From Crossiella equi (GTDB lineage Bacteria; Actinomycetota; Actinomycetes; Mycobacteriales; Pseudonocardiaceae): a DNA stretch of 64,000 nucleotides. The notes below the pieces were generated by a model. That model ran no database searches and was not told the origin of the DNA. It saw only the letters and a list, made by a program, of their open reading frames with translations. Below are positions 1-7,798 of the stretch, one piece after another. Numbering within the stretch: position 1 is the first letter of the stretch; each line of letters starts with the position of its first letter. The DNA lies in assembly GCF_017876755.1 (NCBI RefSeq), contig NZ_JAGIOO010000001.1, forward strand, positions 9,161,786 through 9,225,785, in the 5' to 3' direction. The position numbers and the translations under genes are program-made.

Positions 1-1
1 C

Positions 2-1189
2 TTCCTGGCCATCGCCATCGCGCTGCTCTCCGGTGCCAGCCTGCTCGGTCCGAAGAACAGCGTGGCCACGACCGTGCTCCAGACCGGTGCGCCGATGCTG
101 GCCGCCACGATGGTGGCGATCCTCCTGGGCTCCTGGCTGGGCACGGTGCTGGAGGAGACCGGGATCGCCGCCACCCTGGTGCGCAAGATCGTGGAGTTCG
201 GCGGGGAGCGGCCGTCGGTGGTGGCGCTCGGCGTCTTCGGGGTCTCGCTCCTGGTCGGCACGATCACCGGGTCCGCGCCCGCCGCGCTGCTGTCCGGCGT
301 GGTGGGCATCCCGGCGATGATCGCCGTGGGGGTGCCGAAGGTGGTGGCCGCCGGGACCGTGCTGATGGGCATCTCCGCCGGGCTGCCCCTGGAGCTGATC
401 GGGTGGCAGTTCCTCGCCGACGCCCTGCGCCTGCCCGTCGAGCAGGTCCGGTCCTTCCAGATCCGGCTCTTCCCGATCGTGTTCGTGGTTGGCGTGGCCT
501 ACGTGCTCGTCGAGGTCCGCCGCCGCGGCGCCCGGCACGCCTGGGCGGTCCGGGCCCCGGCCGCCGAACGCCGCCGCCGCGGCGACGCCCCCTGGTACGC
601 CCTGCTCACCCCGCTGGTCCCGATCGTGCTGGCCCTGGGCCTGGACGTGCCGATCGTGCCCGCGCTGCTGGTCGGCCTGGCCTACGCCCTGCTCACCACA
701 CACCGCCGCGGCGGCTCCGGGGAACGGGCCCTGCGCACGCTCTACCGGGCCTTCGACGTGGCCGCGCCCCCGATCGTGCTGTTCGTGGCCATCGGCATGC
801 TGCTGGCCGCCGTCCGCCTGCCGGGCGCGGTCAGCGCGCTCAACCCGATCGTCGCCGCGCTCAGCCCCTCCGGCCCGGTGCTGTTCGTCGTGGTCTTCAC
901 CCTGCTGGTACCGCTGGCGCTCTACCGGGGCCCACTCAACGTCTACGGCCTGGGCGCGGGCGTCGCGGGTGTGCTCATCTCCGGCGGTGTCTACCCGGCC
1001 CCGGCGGTGCTCGGCCTGATGTCCTCCCTCGGCCAGGTGCTGGGCGTCTCCGACCCGACCAGCACCCAGACCGTCTGGAGTGCCCAGTACTCCGGCGTCC
1101 GCCCCGAACGCGTCCTGCTCTCGACCCTGCCCTACACCTGGCTCATCGCCGCGGGCGGCCTCACCCTCACCGCCGTGCTGTACCTGTGA
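2..1189 (+). CDS. Membrane permease, ion-transporter superfamily (5' partial)
   Basis: The reading frame is open from the window edge, so the N-terminus is missing. About 395 residues are visible and they are almost entirely hydrophobic helices with short loops. Two similar halves can be seen, each with a small-residue, Gly/Ala/Pro-rich re-entrant-like stretch (around SAPAALLSG and YRGPLNVYG). This is the style of DcuC/GntP/CitMHS carboxylate transporters. It should sit in the cytoplasmic membrane and move a small organic anion with a cation. The substrate cannot be read from the sequence. A strong hairpin follows the stop codon. I am confident of a multi-spanning permease and only moderately of the superfamily. 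Confidence 0.7.
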   Translation, partial: FLAIAIALLSGASLLGPKNSVATTVLQTGAPMLAATMVAILLGSWLGTVLEETGIAATLVRKIVEFGGERPSVVALGVFGVSLLVGTITGSAPAALLSGVVGIPAMIAVGVPKVVAAGTVLMGISAGLPLELIGWQFLADALRLPVEQVRSFQIRLFPIVFVVGVAYVLVEVRRRGARHAWAVRAPAAERRRRGDAPWYALLTPLVPIVLALGLDVPIVPALLVGLAYALLTTHRRGGSGERALRTLYRAFDVAAPPIVLFVAIGMLLAAVRLPGAVSALNPIVAALSPSGPVLFVVVFTLLVPLALYRGPLNVYGLGAGVAGVLISGGVYPAPAVLGLMSSLGQVLGVSDPTSTQTVWSAQYSGVRPERVLLSTLPYTWLIAAGGLTLTAVLYL

Positions 1190-1194
1190 CCGTC

Positions 1195-1224
1195 GGTGTG
1201 GGGAGCCGCCCGGCTCCCCACACC
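1195..1224. terminator. Bidirectional hairpin terminator between convergent genes
   Basis: Arms GGTGTGGGGAGCCG (1195-1208) and CGGCTCCCCACACC (1211-1224) pair perfectly over 14 bp. The hairpin sits exactly between the stop codons of the permease (+) and the aldo/keto reductase (-). There is no U-tract, as is common in GC-rich actinomycetes. Confidence 0.75.
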
Positions 1225-1232
1225 ACCCCGGC

Positions 1233-2231
1233 CTACTTCTCGCTGTCCAGATGGGCCAGCATCGCCTCCGGGTAGCGGCCGCCGGCGGCCACGCCCTCGG
1301 GGAAGGCCGCGTCCAGTGCCTTGAGGTCGGTGTCGGTCAGCTCCACCGACAGCGCGCCCAGGGCCTCGGTGAGGCGTTCGGTGGTGCGGGCACCGATCAG
1401 CGGGATGATGTCCTGGCCCTGGGCGGCGACCCAGGCGATGGCGAGCTGGCCCGCCGTGACGCCCTTGGCCGAGGCGAGCTCGCGCAGCATCTCGACCAGC
1501 GCGAGGTTGTGGGCCAGGTTCTCCTGCCCGAACCGGGGGCTGAACGCGCGGAAGTCGCCCGCGACGAGCTCCTGGCCCGCGTGCCAGCGGCCGGAGAGCA
1601 GGCCCCGGCCCAGCACGCCGTAGGCGGTGACCGCGATGCCCAGCTCACGGCAGGTGGCCAGGATCTCGGACTCGATGCCGCGCGAGAGCAGCGAGTACTC
1701 GATCTGCAGGTCGACGATCGGGTGCACCGCGGCGGCCCGGCGGATGGTCTCCGCGCCGACCTCGGACAGGCCGAGGTGGCGGACGTGGCCCGCGTCGATC
1801 AGTTCCTTGACCGCGCCGACGGTGTCCTCGATCGGGACGTCCGGGTCCAGGCGGGCCGGGCGGTAGACGTCGATGTGGTCCACGCCCAGGCGCTGGAGGG
1901 AGTACGCGGCGAAGTTCTTCACCGCGGCCGGGCGGCCGTCGAAGCCGTGCCAGCCGCCGTCGGCGTCGCGCAGGGCGCCGAACTTGACGCTGAGCACGGC
2001 GTTGTCCCGGTCGGCGGTGCCGCGCAGCGCCTCGGCGACGAGCAGCTCGTTGTGCCCCATGCCGTAGAAGTCGCCGGTGTCCACCAGGGTCATCCCGGCG
2101 GCCAGCGCGGCGTGGATGGTGGTGATCCCGGCGGTCCGGTCGGCGGGGCCGTAGACGTCGGACATGCCCATGCAGCCGAGGCCGAGCGCGCCGACGGCGG
2201 GACCGGTGGTGCCGAGCGAACGGGTGTCCAT
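1233..2231 (-). CDS. Aldo/keto reductase
   Basis: This is a 332-residue NAD(P)H-dependent aldo/keto reductase of the bacterial YakC-like group, expected to reduce carbonyl compounds in the cytosol. The N-terminus has the LGLGCMGMS barrel strand. The catalytic Asp/Tyr pair is in LVDTGDFYG, the Lys in SVKFG, and the late cofactor-binding SxGART-type region reads IPLIGARTTERL. The usual catalytic His after the third strand is replaced in DVYRPARLDP, a variant I associate with this subfamily. The ATG at 2231 was chosen because AGGAGG stands about 9 nt upstream; the frame could extend further. It is divergent from an MmyB-like regulator, its probable controller. Confidence 0.9.
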   Translation of the reverse strand: MDTRSLGTTGPAVGALGLGCMGMSDVYGPADRTAGITTIHAALAAGMTLVDTGDFYGMGHNELLVAEALRGTADRDNAVLSVKFGALRDADGGWHGFDGRPAAVKNFAAYSLQRLGVDHIDVYRPARLDPDVPIEDTVGAVKELIDAGHVRHLGLSEVGAETIRRAAAVHPIVDLQIEYSLLSRGIESEILATCRELGIAVTAYGVLGRGLLSGRWHAGQELVAGDFRAFSPRFGQENLAHNLALVEMLRELASAKGVTAGQLAIAWVAAQGQDIIPLIGARTTERLTEALGALSVELTDTDLKALDAAFPEGVAAGGRYPEAMLAHLDSEK

Positions 2232-2293
2232 GGTGATGCTTCCTCCTGGTCGTCGCGGTGCCCTCGACCCTGCCGGGACCGGGAGGTGGCTAT

Positions 2294-2314
2294 CCAGGTA
2301 CAGGTTGTGCCTGG
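2294..2314. promoter_or_regulatory. Inverted repeat in divergent promoter, candidate MmyB-type operator
   Basis: CCAGGTACA and TGTGCCTGG form a 9-bp inverted repeat with one mismatch and a GGT spacer. It lies in the 115-bp gap between the divergent aldo/keto reductase and regulator genes. Its position suggests the binding site of the adjacent regulator; that is inference. Confidence 0.4.
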
Positions 2315-2346
2315 CTGGCGACGTGCCCAGGGGTGATAGTGGTGTC

Positions 2347-3165
2347 GTGAACCACCGTGACGAGCTCGCCCGTTTCCTGCGCCGCCGCCGGGAACGGCTC
2401 AGCCCGGCGGAGGTGGACCTCGTGACCGCGGGCCGCAGGCGCACCCCGGGGCTGCGCCGCGAGGAGGTCGCCGACCTGGCCGCCATGTCCACCGTGTACT
2501 ACGCGCGGCTGGAGCAGGGCCGGGGCCCGACACCCGGCCTCCAGGTGTGCGCCTCCCTCGCGGCGGCGCTGCGCCTGACCGAGGACGAGCGCGACCACCT
2601 GTACCTGTTGTGCGGCCACGAACCGCCCACGCGCGGAGGGGCCGGGGAGGTGCGCCCGGCCCTGCTGGACCTGCTGCACCGGCTGTGGGACCGCCCGGCC
2701 CAGGTGGTCAATCCGCTGGGCGAGGTGCTGGCGCAGAACAGCCTGGCGGTCGCCCTGGTCGGCGACCTGGGCTCGGCGGTGGGCCATCGCCGCAGCTTCT
2801 TCTGGCTCTGGTTCACCGAGCCGGAGACGCGCTGGCTGTTCCCGCCGGAGGACCACGAGGAGCTCTCCCGCCTGCACGTGGCGGACCTGCGCGCCACCGC
2901 CACCCGCCAGGCGGACAACCCGGCCGTGCGGGAGTTCGTGCAGGGCCTGCTGGCGGCCAGCGAGGAGTTCACCCGGCTGTGGGAGCGGCACGAGGTGGCC
3001 GTGCGCCGCGCCGGGCGCAAGCGGTTCGTGCACCCCGGGCTGGGCCTGATCGAGCTGGACTGCGAGGTCCTGGTGAGCGCGGAGGGCGACCAGCGGCTGC
3101 TGGTGTACTCGGCGCGCCCCGGCACGGTCAGCCACGACCGGCTGCTTCTGCTGGGAATGGACTAG
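2347..3165 (+). CDS. XRE-family regulator, MmyB-like
   Basis: A 272-residue DNA-binding protein. Residues about 8-80 form an XRE helix-turn-helix with the family signature LRREEVA and YYARLEQGR. The rest matches the MmyB-type ligand-binding domain, including the C-terminal RFVHPGLGLIELDCEVL block. These proteins usually repress or activate a divergently transcribed oxidoreductase in response to a small hydrophobic ligand, which is the arrangement here. The GTG at 2347 gives the normal N-terminus; upstream codons would be unusual. A second copy of this arrangement lies at 5865-7721. Confidence 0.9.
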   Translation: MNHRDELARFLRRRRERLSPAEVDLVTAGRRRTPGLRREEVADLAAMSTVYYARLEQGRGPTPGLQVCASLAAALRLTEDERDHLYLLCGHEPPTRGGAGEVRPALLDLLHRLWDRPAQVVNPLGEVLAQNSLAVALVGDLGSAVGHRRSFFWLWFTEPETRWLFPPEDHEELSRLHVADLRATATRQADNPAVREFVQGLLAASEEFTRLWERHEVAVRRAGRKRFVHPGLGLIELDCEVLVSAEGDQRLLVYSARPGTVSHDRLLLLGMD

Positions 3166-3206
3166 AAGGCCGCACGGCGAACGGCGTAGCGCACTAGTCT
3201 GGGCCG

Positions 3207-4163
3207 ATGGGGAGACAGTTCATCCACAGCGCCGCCGTGGCCTGCGCTCTGCTCGTGGCCAGCACCGCCTGCGGCGGGGCCGACAAGCCGCCCGCGCCGA
3301 CCAGCCCGCCCGAGCTGGGCGTCGCGGAGTACCAGCAGAAGCTCACCGGCCTGGTGGACGCCCTCCGCCCGGTCACCGAGCAGCTGAACCCGGCCACCAC
3401 CCTGGACCAGGTCAACCAGGTGCGCGCCCAGCTCGGCGCCGCGGTTCGGGCGCAGCAGACCGAGCTGGGCAAGCTCGTGCCGCCCAAGGCCGCCGCCGTC
3501 GCGCACCGGAGCCTGACCGGCCAGCTCCACTCCGCGGGCAAGGACCTGGGCAGCCCCGTCACCGCCCCCGGCGACAACTCGTGCGGGCTGCCCGTCCCGG
3601 CGCCACTGGCACTGCACCAGGCCAAGGTGGTCACCCGGAAGACGCTGGACAACCTGCCCGTCCGGCAGCTGCCCGAGCAGTTCGCCGCGGCCGGGGTCCA
3701 GTTCGCCGGGGTGCCCGCACCGCCGGAGCCGGCCAAGCCCGAGCTGGAGACCCGCAGGCCCGGCAACGGCACGGTCCTGCAACGCGGGTCCGGCGGCTCG
3801 GTGACGGGCGTCGTGGCCAACAACGACGGCAAGCTCGACGCCGTGGTGTCGGCCGTCGTCGGCGGTGACCCGTCCCGGCCGCGTGTCAGCGTGTTCGTGC
3901 GTGCCGGGGAGAGCGCGAACCTGACCGGCCTGTCCGGCTCCTACGAGCTGTTCTACAAGTTCGGCACCGACCTCGACCCCCAGCGCCGCGGTTTCACCCG
4001 GGACTGCGACTTCCGCAAGCTCCGGGAACCGTTCGACGGCCAGGGCAACTGGTCGTTGGCGGTGCGCGAGGACGACCGCATGACGGTGCCCGTCATGACC
4101 CTGACCAGGACCGGCGCGAGCCAGTACCGGACGGCCACGGTCCTCAAGGCCGATCCGTTCTGA
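3207..4163 (+). CDS. Predicted lipoprotein, function unknown
   Basis: A 318-residue exported protein. The N-terminus has a basic start, a hydrophobic stretch (VACALLVAS) and a lipobox ending TACGG, so it should be lipid-anchored outside the membrane. Residues about 35-130 are helical, with a heptad-like TxxLDQVNQVRAQLG segment. The C-terminal part (about 185-318) is beta-rich and has two cysteines. I do not recognise the family. It starts 41 bp after the MmyB-like regulator on the same strand but probably has its own role. Confidence 0.7.
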   Translation: MGRQFIHSAAVACALLVASTACGGADKPPAPTSPPELGVAEYQQKLTGLVDALRPVTEQLNPATTLDQVNQVRAQLGAAVRAQQTELGKLVPPKAAAVAHRSLTGQLHSAGKDLGSPVTAPGDNSCGLPVPAPLALHQAKVVTRKTLDNLPVRQLPEQFAAAGVQFAGVPAPPEPAKPELETRRPGNGTVLQRGSGGSVTGVVANNDGKLDAVVSAVVGGDPSRPRVSVFVRAGESANLTGLSGSYELFYKFGTDLDPQRRGFTRDCDFRKLREPFDGQGNWSLAVREDDRMTVPVMTLTRTGASQYRTATVLKADPF

Positions 4164-4475
4164 CGGCAATCCTGCCCTGTTCGCTCCCCGGGGCCCGGTG
4201 ACGGAAGCGCCGGGCCGACAACAGCGGGCCCAGGTCGGAAAGCGTGAGCCCGTCGGCGACGAGTTTGTGGGTGTGGTGTCGGCCCCGGGGCGTGGTGGGC
4301 GAGGCGATCGTGCTGACCCAGCGCGCCCACATCCTGGCCGGGGTACTGGAATGGTCGGCCACTTCCGCATAACTCGAATGGGTGTTTCAGTCATAGGTGA
4401 AGTGGCTCAGGTAATCCCTCCGGTACATGCTACGGTCGCGCCTCCTTCCAGAAAACGATCAAGAGCACTGGAGAG
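4164..4475. other. Intergenic region with possible gene remnant
   Basis: There is no convincing intact gene here. The minus strand (about 4362 down to 4144) can be read as a short peptide with HTHKLVADGLTLSDLG, which resembles the end of a longer enzyme, perhaps a condensation-domain-like protein; this is a weak guess. The right half (about 4360-4470) is more AT-rich and probably holds the promoter of the small secreted protein gene. Confidence 0.35.
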
Positions 4476-4478
4476 TTG

Positions 4479-4727
4479 ATGGGAAGCACGATCCGCCGTA
4501 TCGCCGCATTCGGTCTGGCCGCCGCCGCCTTTGGTTCGCTGGCCCTGGTGAACGCGGTGCCCGCCGAGGCCGCCGGGCCGAAGCTGTACGGCGTTTACCC
4601 GACCCTGGGCCGGTGTGAGGGCGAGGGCAAGTTCCGGGAGGGACAGCTGGAGGTCCGTCCGGGCTGGGCCTGCCTGTTCAACAACCCGGTGCCCGGCGGG
4701 TGGAACCTGGTGGGTTACCCGCGCTGA
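4479..4727 (+). CDS. Small secreted two-cysteine protein
   Basis: An 82-residue precursor. Residues 1-31 are a Sec signal peptide: a basic start, a long Ala/Leu core and an AEA cleavage motif. The mature part is about 50 residues with two cysteines (in GRCEGEG and WACLFNN), likely one disulfide. The ATG at 4479 was chosen over the overlapping TTG because GGAG ends 5 nt upstream. A textbook terminator lies 17 bp after the stop, so it is a monocistronic, probably well-expressed gene. The family is not recognised. Confidence 0.75.
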   Translation: MGSTIRRIAAFGLAAAAFGSLALVNAVPAEAAGPKLYGVYPTLGRCEGEGKFREGQLEVRPGWACLFNNPVPGGWNLVGYPR

Positions 4728-4744
4728 CCAGCGCACGTACGGCA

Positions 4745-4785
4745 GGAGGGCCGGTCCGGGGTGTCCCGGACCGGCCCTCCTTTTT
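4745..4785 (+). terminator. Rho-independent terminator
   Basis: Arms GGAGGGCCGGTCCGGG (4745-4760) and CCCGGACCGGCCCTCC (4765-4780) form a perfect 16-bp stem with a GTGT loop, followed by TTTTT. It is the strongest canonical terminator in the window. Confidence 0.95.
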
Positions 4786-4859
4786 CGGCGTGGGCTGTGA
4801 CGACACGACCTGGTCCCAGGGGTTGGTGCCGGAGTGGGAGCCGAAGAGGAGGATGAAGA

Positions 4860-5000
4860 ATGCGGACATTTCTGGTCTCCCTCTGCCGCGTCGATTTCCC
4901 TGGTGCTGGCAAGAACGTCATGCGCCGTCGGAATCGCGGGACCATTGCCGCGGGTATCCCGGTCCTCTCTCGGCGGATCGGTCCGGTGATACCGCGATAG
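4860..5000 (+). CDS. Possible small basic ORF (46 aa)
   Basis: A 46-codon frame starting at an ATG that lies 7 nt after a perfect AGGAGG (4847-4852). The product begins MRTFLVSLCRVDF and is Arg-rich. The gap from the terminator to the convergent DJ-1/PfpI gene (4786-5146) holds no other gene candidate. The ideal ribosome site is the only real support; codon third-position GC is not as extreme as in neighbouring genes. It may be a chance ORF. Confidence 0.25.
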   Translation: MRTFLVSLCRVDFPGAGKNVMRRRNRGTIAAGIPVLSRRIGPVIPR

Positions 5001-5146
5001 GGCACCGCTGGGCTGGGGTAATGCCGGGATGCCCTGGTGATAGGGCGGTGCGCGGCAATGGGTCGACGAGTGTCCCCGCCGGAGAAGGGGACCGCCCCCG
5101 TGTCCGACACCCCGGGTACCACCACCGCCTGGAGCCGGCCGAGCCG

Positions 5147-5842
5147 CTACCCGGCCAGGGCGGCGAGCACGGCACGGGCCATCGGGGCGCTCGACGCCGG
5201 GTTCTGGCCGGTGCACAGGTTGCCGTCCCGCACGGTGTGGGCCTGGTAGGCCGGGCCGCCGGAGTGCCGTGCGCCCTTCTCCCGCAGGGTGGCCGCCAGC
5301 AGCCACGGCGCGCCCTCGGCGGTACCGAACAGCCGCTCCTCCTCATCGGTGAAGGCGGCCATCTCCCGTCCGGCGAAGACCCACCGGCCGTCGGCGTCCA
5401 CGGCCGAGAGCAGCCCGGCTGGCCCGTGGCAGACCGCGCCGATCACCTTGCCCGCCGCGTCCGCCTCGACGAGCAGCCGGCCGAGGTCGGGGTCCCGGTA
5501 CAGGTCGACCACCGGTCCGTGCCCGCCGGGCAGCACCACCGCCACGTAGTCGGCCACGTCGACCTCGTCGAGCCTGCGCAGCGGACCGAACTCGCGCAGG
5601 GCGCGCTCGGCGTGCGCGACGTGCCGCGCGCAGTCCGGGCCCGCGATCGCCGGGTCGGCGCTGTGCCGGTCCAGCGGCTGGAGCACACCGCCGGGCGAGG
5701 CGAAGTCGACGGTGAGACCCGCCTCGACGAACACCTGGTGCGGGGCGGCGAGCTCCTCGGCCCAGTAGCCGGTGGGGTAGTGAGAGCCGTCGGTGCGCTC
5801 CCAGGTGTTCGCGGCGGACATGACGATCAGGATCTTGCTCAT
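5147..5842 (-). CDS. DJ-1/PfpI family protein (Hsp31-like)
   Basis: A 231-residue class I glutamine-amidotransferase-fold protein. The nucleophile elbow is GAVCHGPAGL, with the conserved Cys followed by His. An upstream PGGHGPVVDL loop is typical of Hsp31/glyoxalase III-like members, which handle methylglyoxal or repair glycated molecules. It starts 22 bp after the SDR gene on the same strand, so the two should be co-transcribed and controlled from the divergent promoter shared with the second MmyB-like regulator. A role in detoxifying reactive carbonyls with the SDR is inference. Confidence 0.88.
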   Translation of the reverse strand: MSKILIVMSAANTWERTDGSHYPTGYWAEELAAPHQVFVEAGLTVDFASPGGVLQPLDRHSADPAIAGPDCARHVAHAERALREFGPLRRLDEVDVADYVAVVLPGGHGPVVDLYRDPDLGRLLVEADAAGKVIGAVCHGPAGLLSAVDADGRWVFAGREMAAFTDEEERLFGTAEGAPWLLAATLREKGARHSGGPAYQAHTVRDGNLCTGQNPASSAPMARAVLAALAG

Positions 5843-5864
5843 GGCTGACTCCTTCGGAAGTGCG

Positions 5865-6722
5865 TCAGGCGGCGGGGAAGTCGGAGGCGGACGCGGTCGC
5901 CGCGGTGGCGTCGAGGTTGGCGCGCAAGGCGTCGACCTTGGCCGTGGCGTAGGCGTGGGCGTCCGAACCGAGCAGCTGGCGCAGCGGACCGCCGCCGCGC
6001 ACCACGTTGTCGATCATGAGCTGTGCGCCCTTCGCCGGGTCGCCGAGCTGGTTGCCCTGGAGTGCCAGGTGGTTCTCGGTCATCTCCCGGATCGCCGGGT
6101 AGGCGTCGCTGGTACCGGCGGGCAGCGCGAGCGAGTCGGGGGAGAGGAAGGTGGTGCGGAAGTAGCCGGGCTCGACGATGGTGACCTCGATGCCGAGGTC
6201 GGCGACCTCGGCGGCCAGCGCCTCGCTGAGGCCCTCCAGCGCGAACTTGCCCGCGCAGTACAGCCCCCAGCCGGGCACGGCGGTCAGGCCGAGCACGGAG
6301 GAGACGTTCACGACGTGGCCGCTCTTCCGCGCCCGCAGGATGGGCAGCGTGGCGCGCAGCACGTTCCACACCCCGGCCACCTGGACGTCCAGCATGTCCC
6401 GCACGTCGCGGGCGGTGGTCTCCTCGACCGCGGCCAGGAAGCCGTAACCGGCGTTGTTGACCACGACGTCGAGCCCGCCGAAACGCTCGGTGGTCTGGCG
6501 CACCGCGTCCTGCACCGCCGCCTCGTCGCACAGGTCGACGGCCAGCGGCAGCAGGCGGGCGGTGTCGGTGCCCGCGAGGGCGGCGAGCAGACGCTCGGTG
6601 GAGCGGGTCGTGGCGGCGACGTGGTCACCGCGGTCCAGGAGCTGCTTGACCAGCTCGAGGCCGAGGCCTCGGGAGGTGCCGGTGACGAACCAGGTGGCGG
6701 GACGATCCGCGGGGAAGGTCAT
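5865..6722 (-). CDS. Short-chain dehydrogenase/reductase
   Basis: A 285-residue classical SDR. The Rossmann motif is TGTSRGLG near residue 14, NNAGYG follows, and the active site is a Ser in VSSVLG with Tyr-x3-Lys as YCAGK. The length and the C-terminal region fit the oxidoreductases often found beside MmyB-like regulators. It is the first gene of a two-gene operon with the DJ-1/PfpI gene and is divergent from the regulator at 6849. The substrate is unknown. Confidence 0.9.
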   Translation of the reverse strand: MTFPADRPATWFVTGTSRGLGLELVKQLLDRGDHVAATTRSTERLLAALAGTDTARLLPLAVDLCDEAAVQDAVRQTTERFGGLDVVVNNAGYGFLAAVEETTARDVRDMLDVQVAGVWNVLRATLPILRARKSGHVVNVSSVLGLTAVPGWGLYCAGKFALEGLSEALAAEVADLGIEVTIVEPGYFRTTFLSPDSLALPAGTSDAYPAIREMTENHLALQGNQLGDPAKGAQLMIDNVVRGGGPLRQLLGSDAHAYATAKVDALRANLDATAATASASDFPAA

Positions 6723-6746
6723 GGCTCAAAGCCTGCTGCACGAAAA

Positions 6747-6762
6747 GGACCCTGTGGGGTCC
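6747..6762. promoter_or_regulatory. Inverted repeat in divergent promoter
   Basis: GGACCC-TGTG-GGGTCC is a perfect 6-bp inverted repeat in the 126-bp gap between the SDR and the MmyB-like regulator. It is a candidate operator for that regulator. Confidence 0.35.
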
Positions 6763-6848
6763 ACAGCGAGCCCCGCGCGACCTTGGACGCGGCAACCTAG
6801 GACTCAGCGGTCCACCCAGGACCGGGCACCGCGCGCGACAATGGGCGC

Positions 6849-7721
6849 ATGGCGGAGAACAACCGTGAGCTCGCCGACTTCCTGCGGCGGGCGCGCAGCC
6901 AGGTCGACCCCACGCGCGCGGGCCTGCCCGCCGACGGCCGCATCCGCCGGGTGCGGGGCCTGCGGCGCGAGGAGGTCGCCCTGCTCGCCGGGGTGTCCAC
7001 CGACTACTACGCCCGGCTCGAACAGGGCCGCCGCATCAGGCCCTCCTCGGCCGTGGTCGACGCGATCGGCCGCGCCCTGGACCTCGACGAGGCGGGCCGC
7101 GCGCACCTCGCGGACCTGTTCGAGCTGCCCACGACCAGGCCCGCCGCCCGCTCGCGCGGGGTGCAACGGGTGCGGCCCGGCCTCTACCAGCTCATCGACA
7201 CCCTCGACGGGGAACCGGCGCTCGTCCTGGGCCGCCGCACCGACGTGCTGGCCGCGAACCGGATGGCCAAGGCGCTGTTCACCGACTTCGACGCGCTGCC
7301 GCCGAAGCAGCGCAACTACGCGCGCTGGATGTTCCTCGACGAGGACGTGCGCTCGCTGTTCGTGGACTGGCCGGACATGGCCCGCGCCGCGGTCGAGAGC
7401 CTGCGCTTCGAGGTCGGCCGCGACCCGCACGACGCCGCCACCACCGCGCTGGTCACCGAGCTCCGGGAACGCAGCCAGGAGTTCGACCAGTGGTGGGAAC
7501 AGCACCGGGTGCACCAGCGCACCCACGGCTCCAAGCGGCTGCGCCACCCGCTGGTCGGCGACCTCACCGTCGAGTACGAGACGCTGGCGCTGCCCGGCGA
7601 CCCCGACACGGCCCTCTACATCTACACCACCGAACCTGGCTCGCCCTCGCGGCGGGCCATGGACATCCTCGCGAGCTGGACCGCCTCCGGCCCCGGCGCC
7701 CACGCGGAAACGTCCGGCTGA
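6849..7721 (+). CDS. XRE-family regulator, MmyB-like (second copy)
   Basis: A 290-residue regulator with the same build as the protein at 2347: an N-terminal XRE helix-turn-helix (LRREEVALLAG, YYARLEQGRR) and an MmyB-like sensor domain (LGRRTDVLAANRMA, RLRHPLVGDLTVEYE). It is divergent from the SDR/DJ-1 operon and is its likely regulator. The ATG at 6849 gives the conserved NRELADFLRRAR start. Two such regulator/oxidoreductase pairs within 8 kb suggest duplication or shared physiology, though the enzymes belong to different families. Confidence 0.9.
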   Translation: MAENNRELADFLRRARSQVDPTRAGLPADGRIRRVRGLRREEVALLAGVSTDYYARLEQGRRIRPSSAVVDAIGRALDLDEAGRAHLADLFELPTTRPAARSRGVQRVRPGLYQLIDTLDGEPALVLGRRTDVLAANRMAKALFTDFDALPPKQRNYARWMFLDEDVRSLFVDWPDMARAAVESLRFEVGRDPHDAATTALVTELRERSQEFDQWWEQHRVHQRTHGSKRLRHPLVGDLTVEYETLALPGDPDTALYIYTTEPGSPSRRAMDILASWTASGPGAHAETSG

Positions 7722-7798
7722 CTGATCCACGGGCCGGGTTTCCCGCGCGGCCAACGGGGTAGGCCGCTGGGCGGAACCGAGCCCGAGGAGAACAGCAC

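Noticed and set aside
1080-2336. Long plus-strand open frame antisense to the aldo/keto reductase
   Set aside because: It is a shadow of the real minus-strand gene in high-GC DNA. Its product is low-complexity, rich in Gly, Arg, Ala and Val, with no motif.
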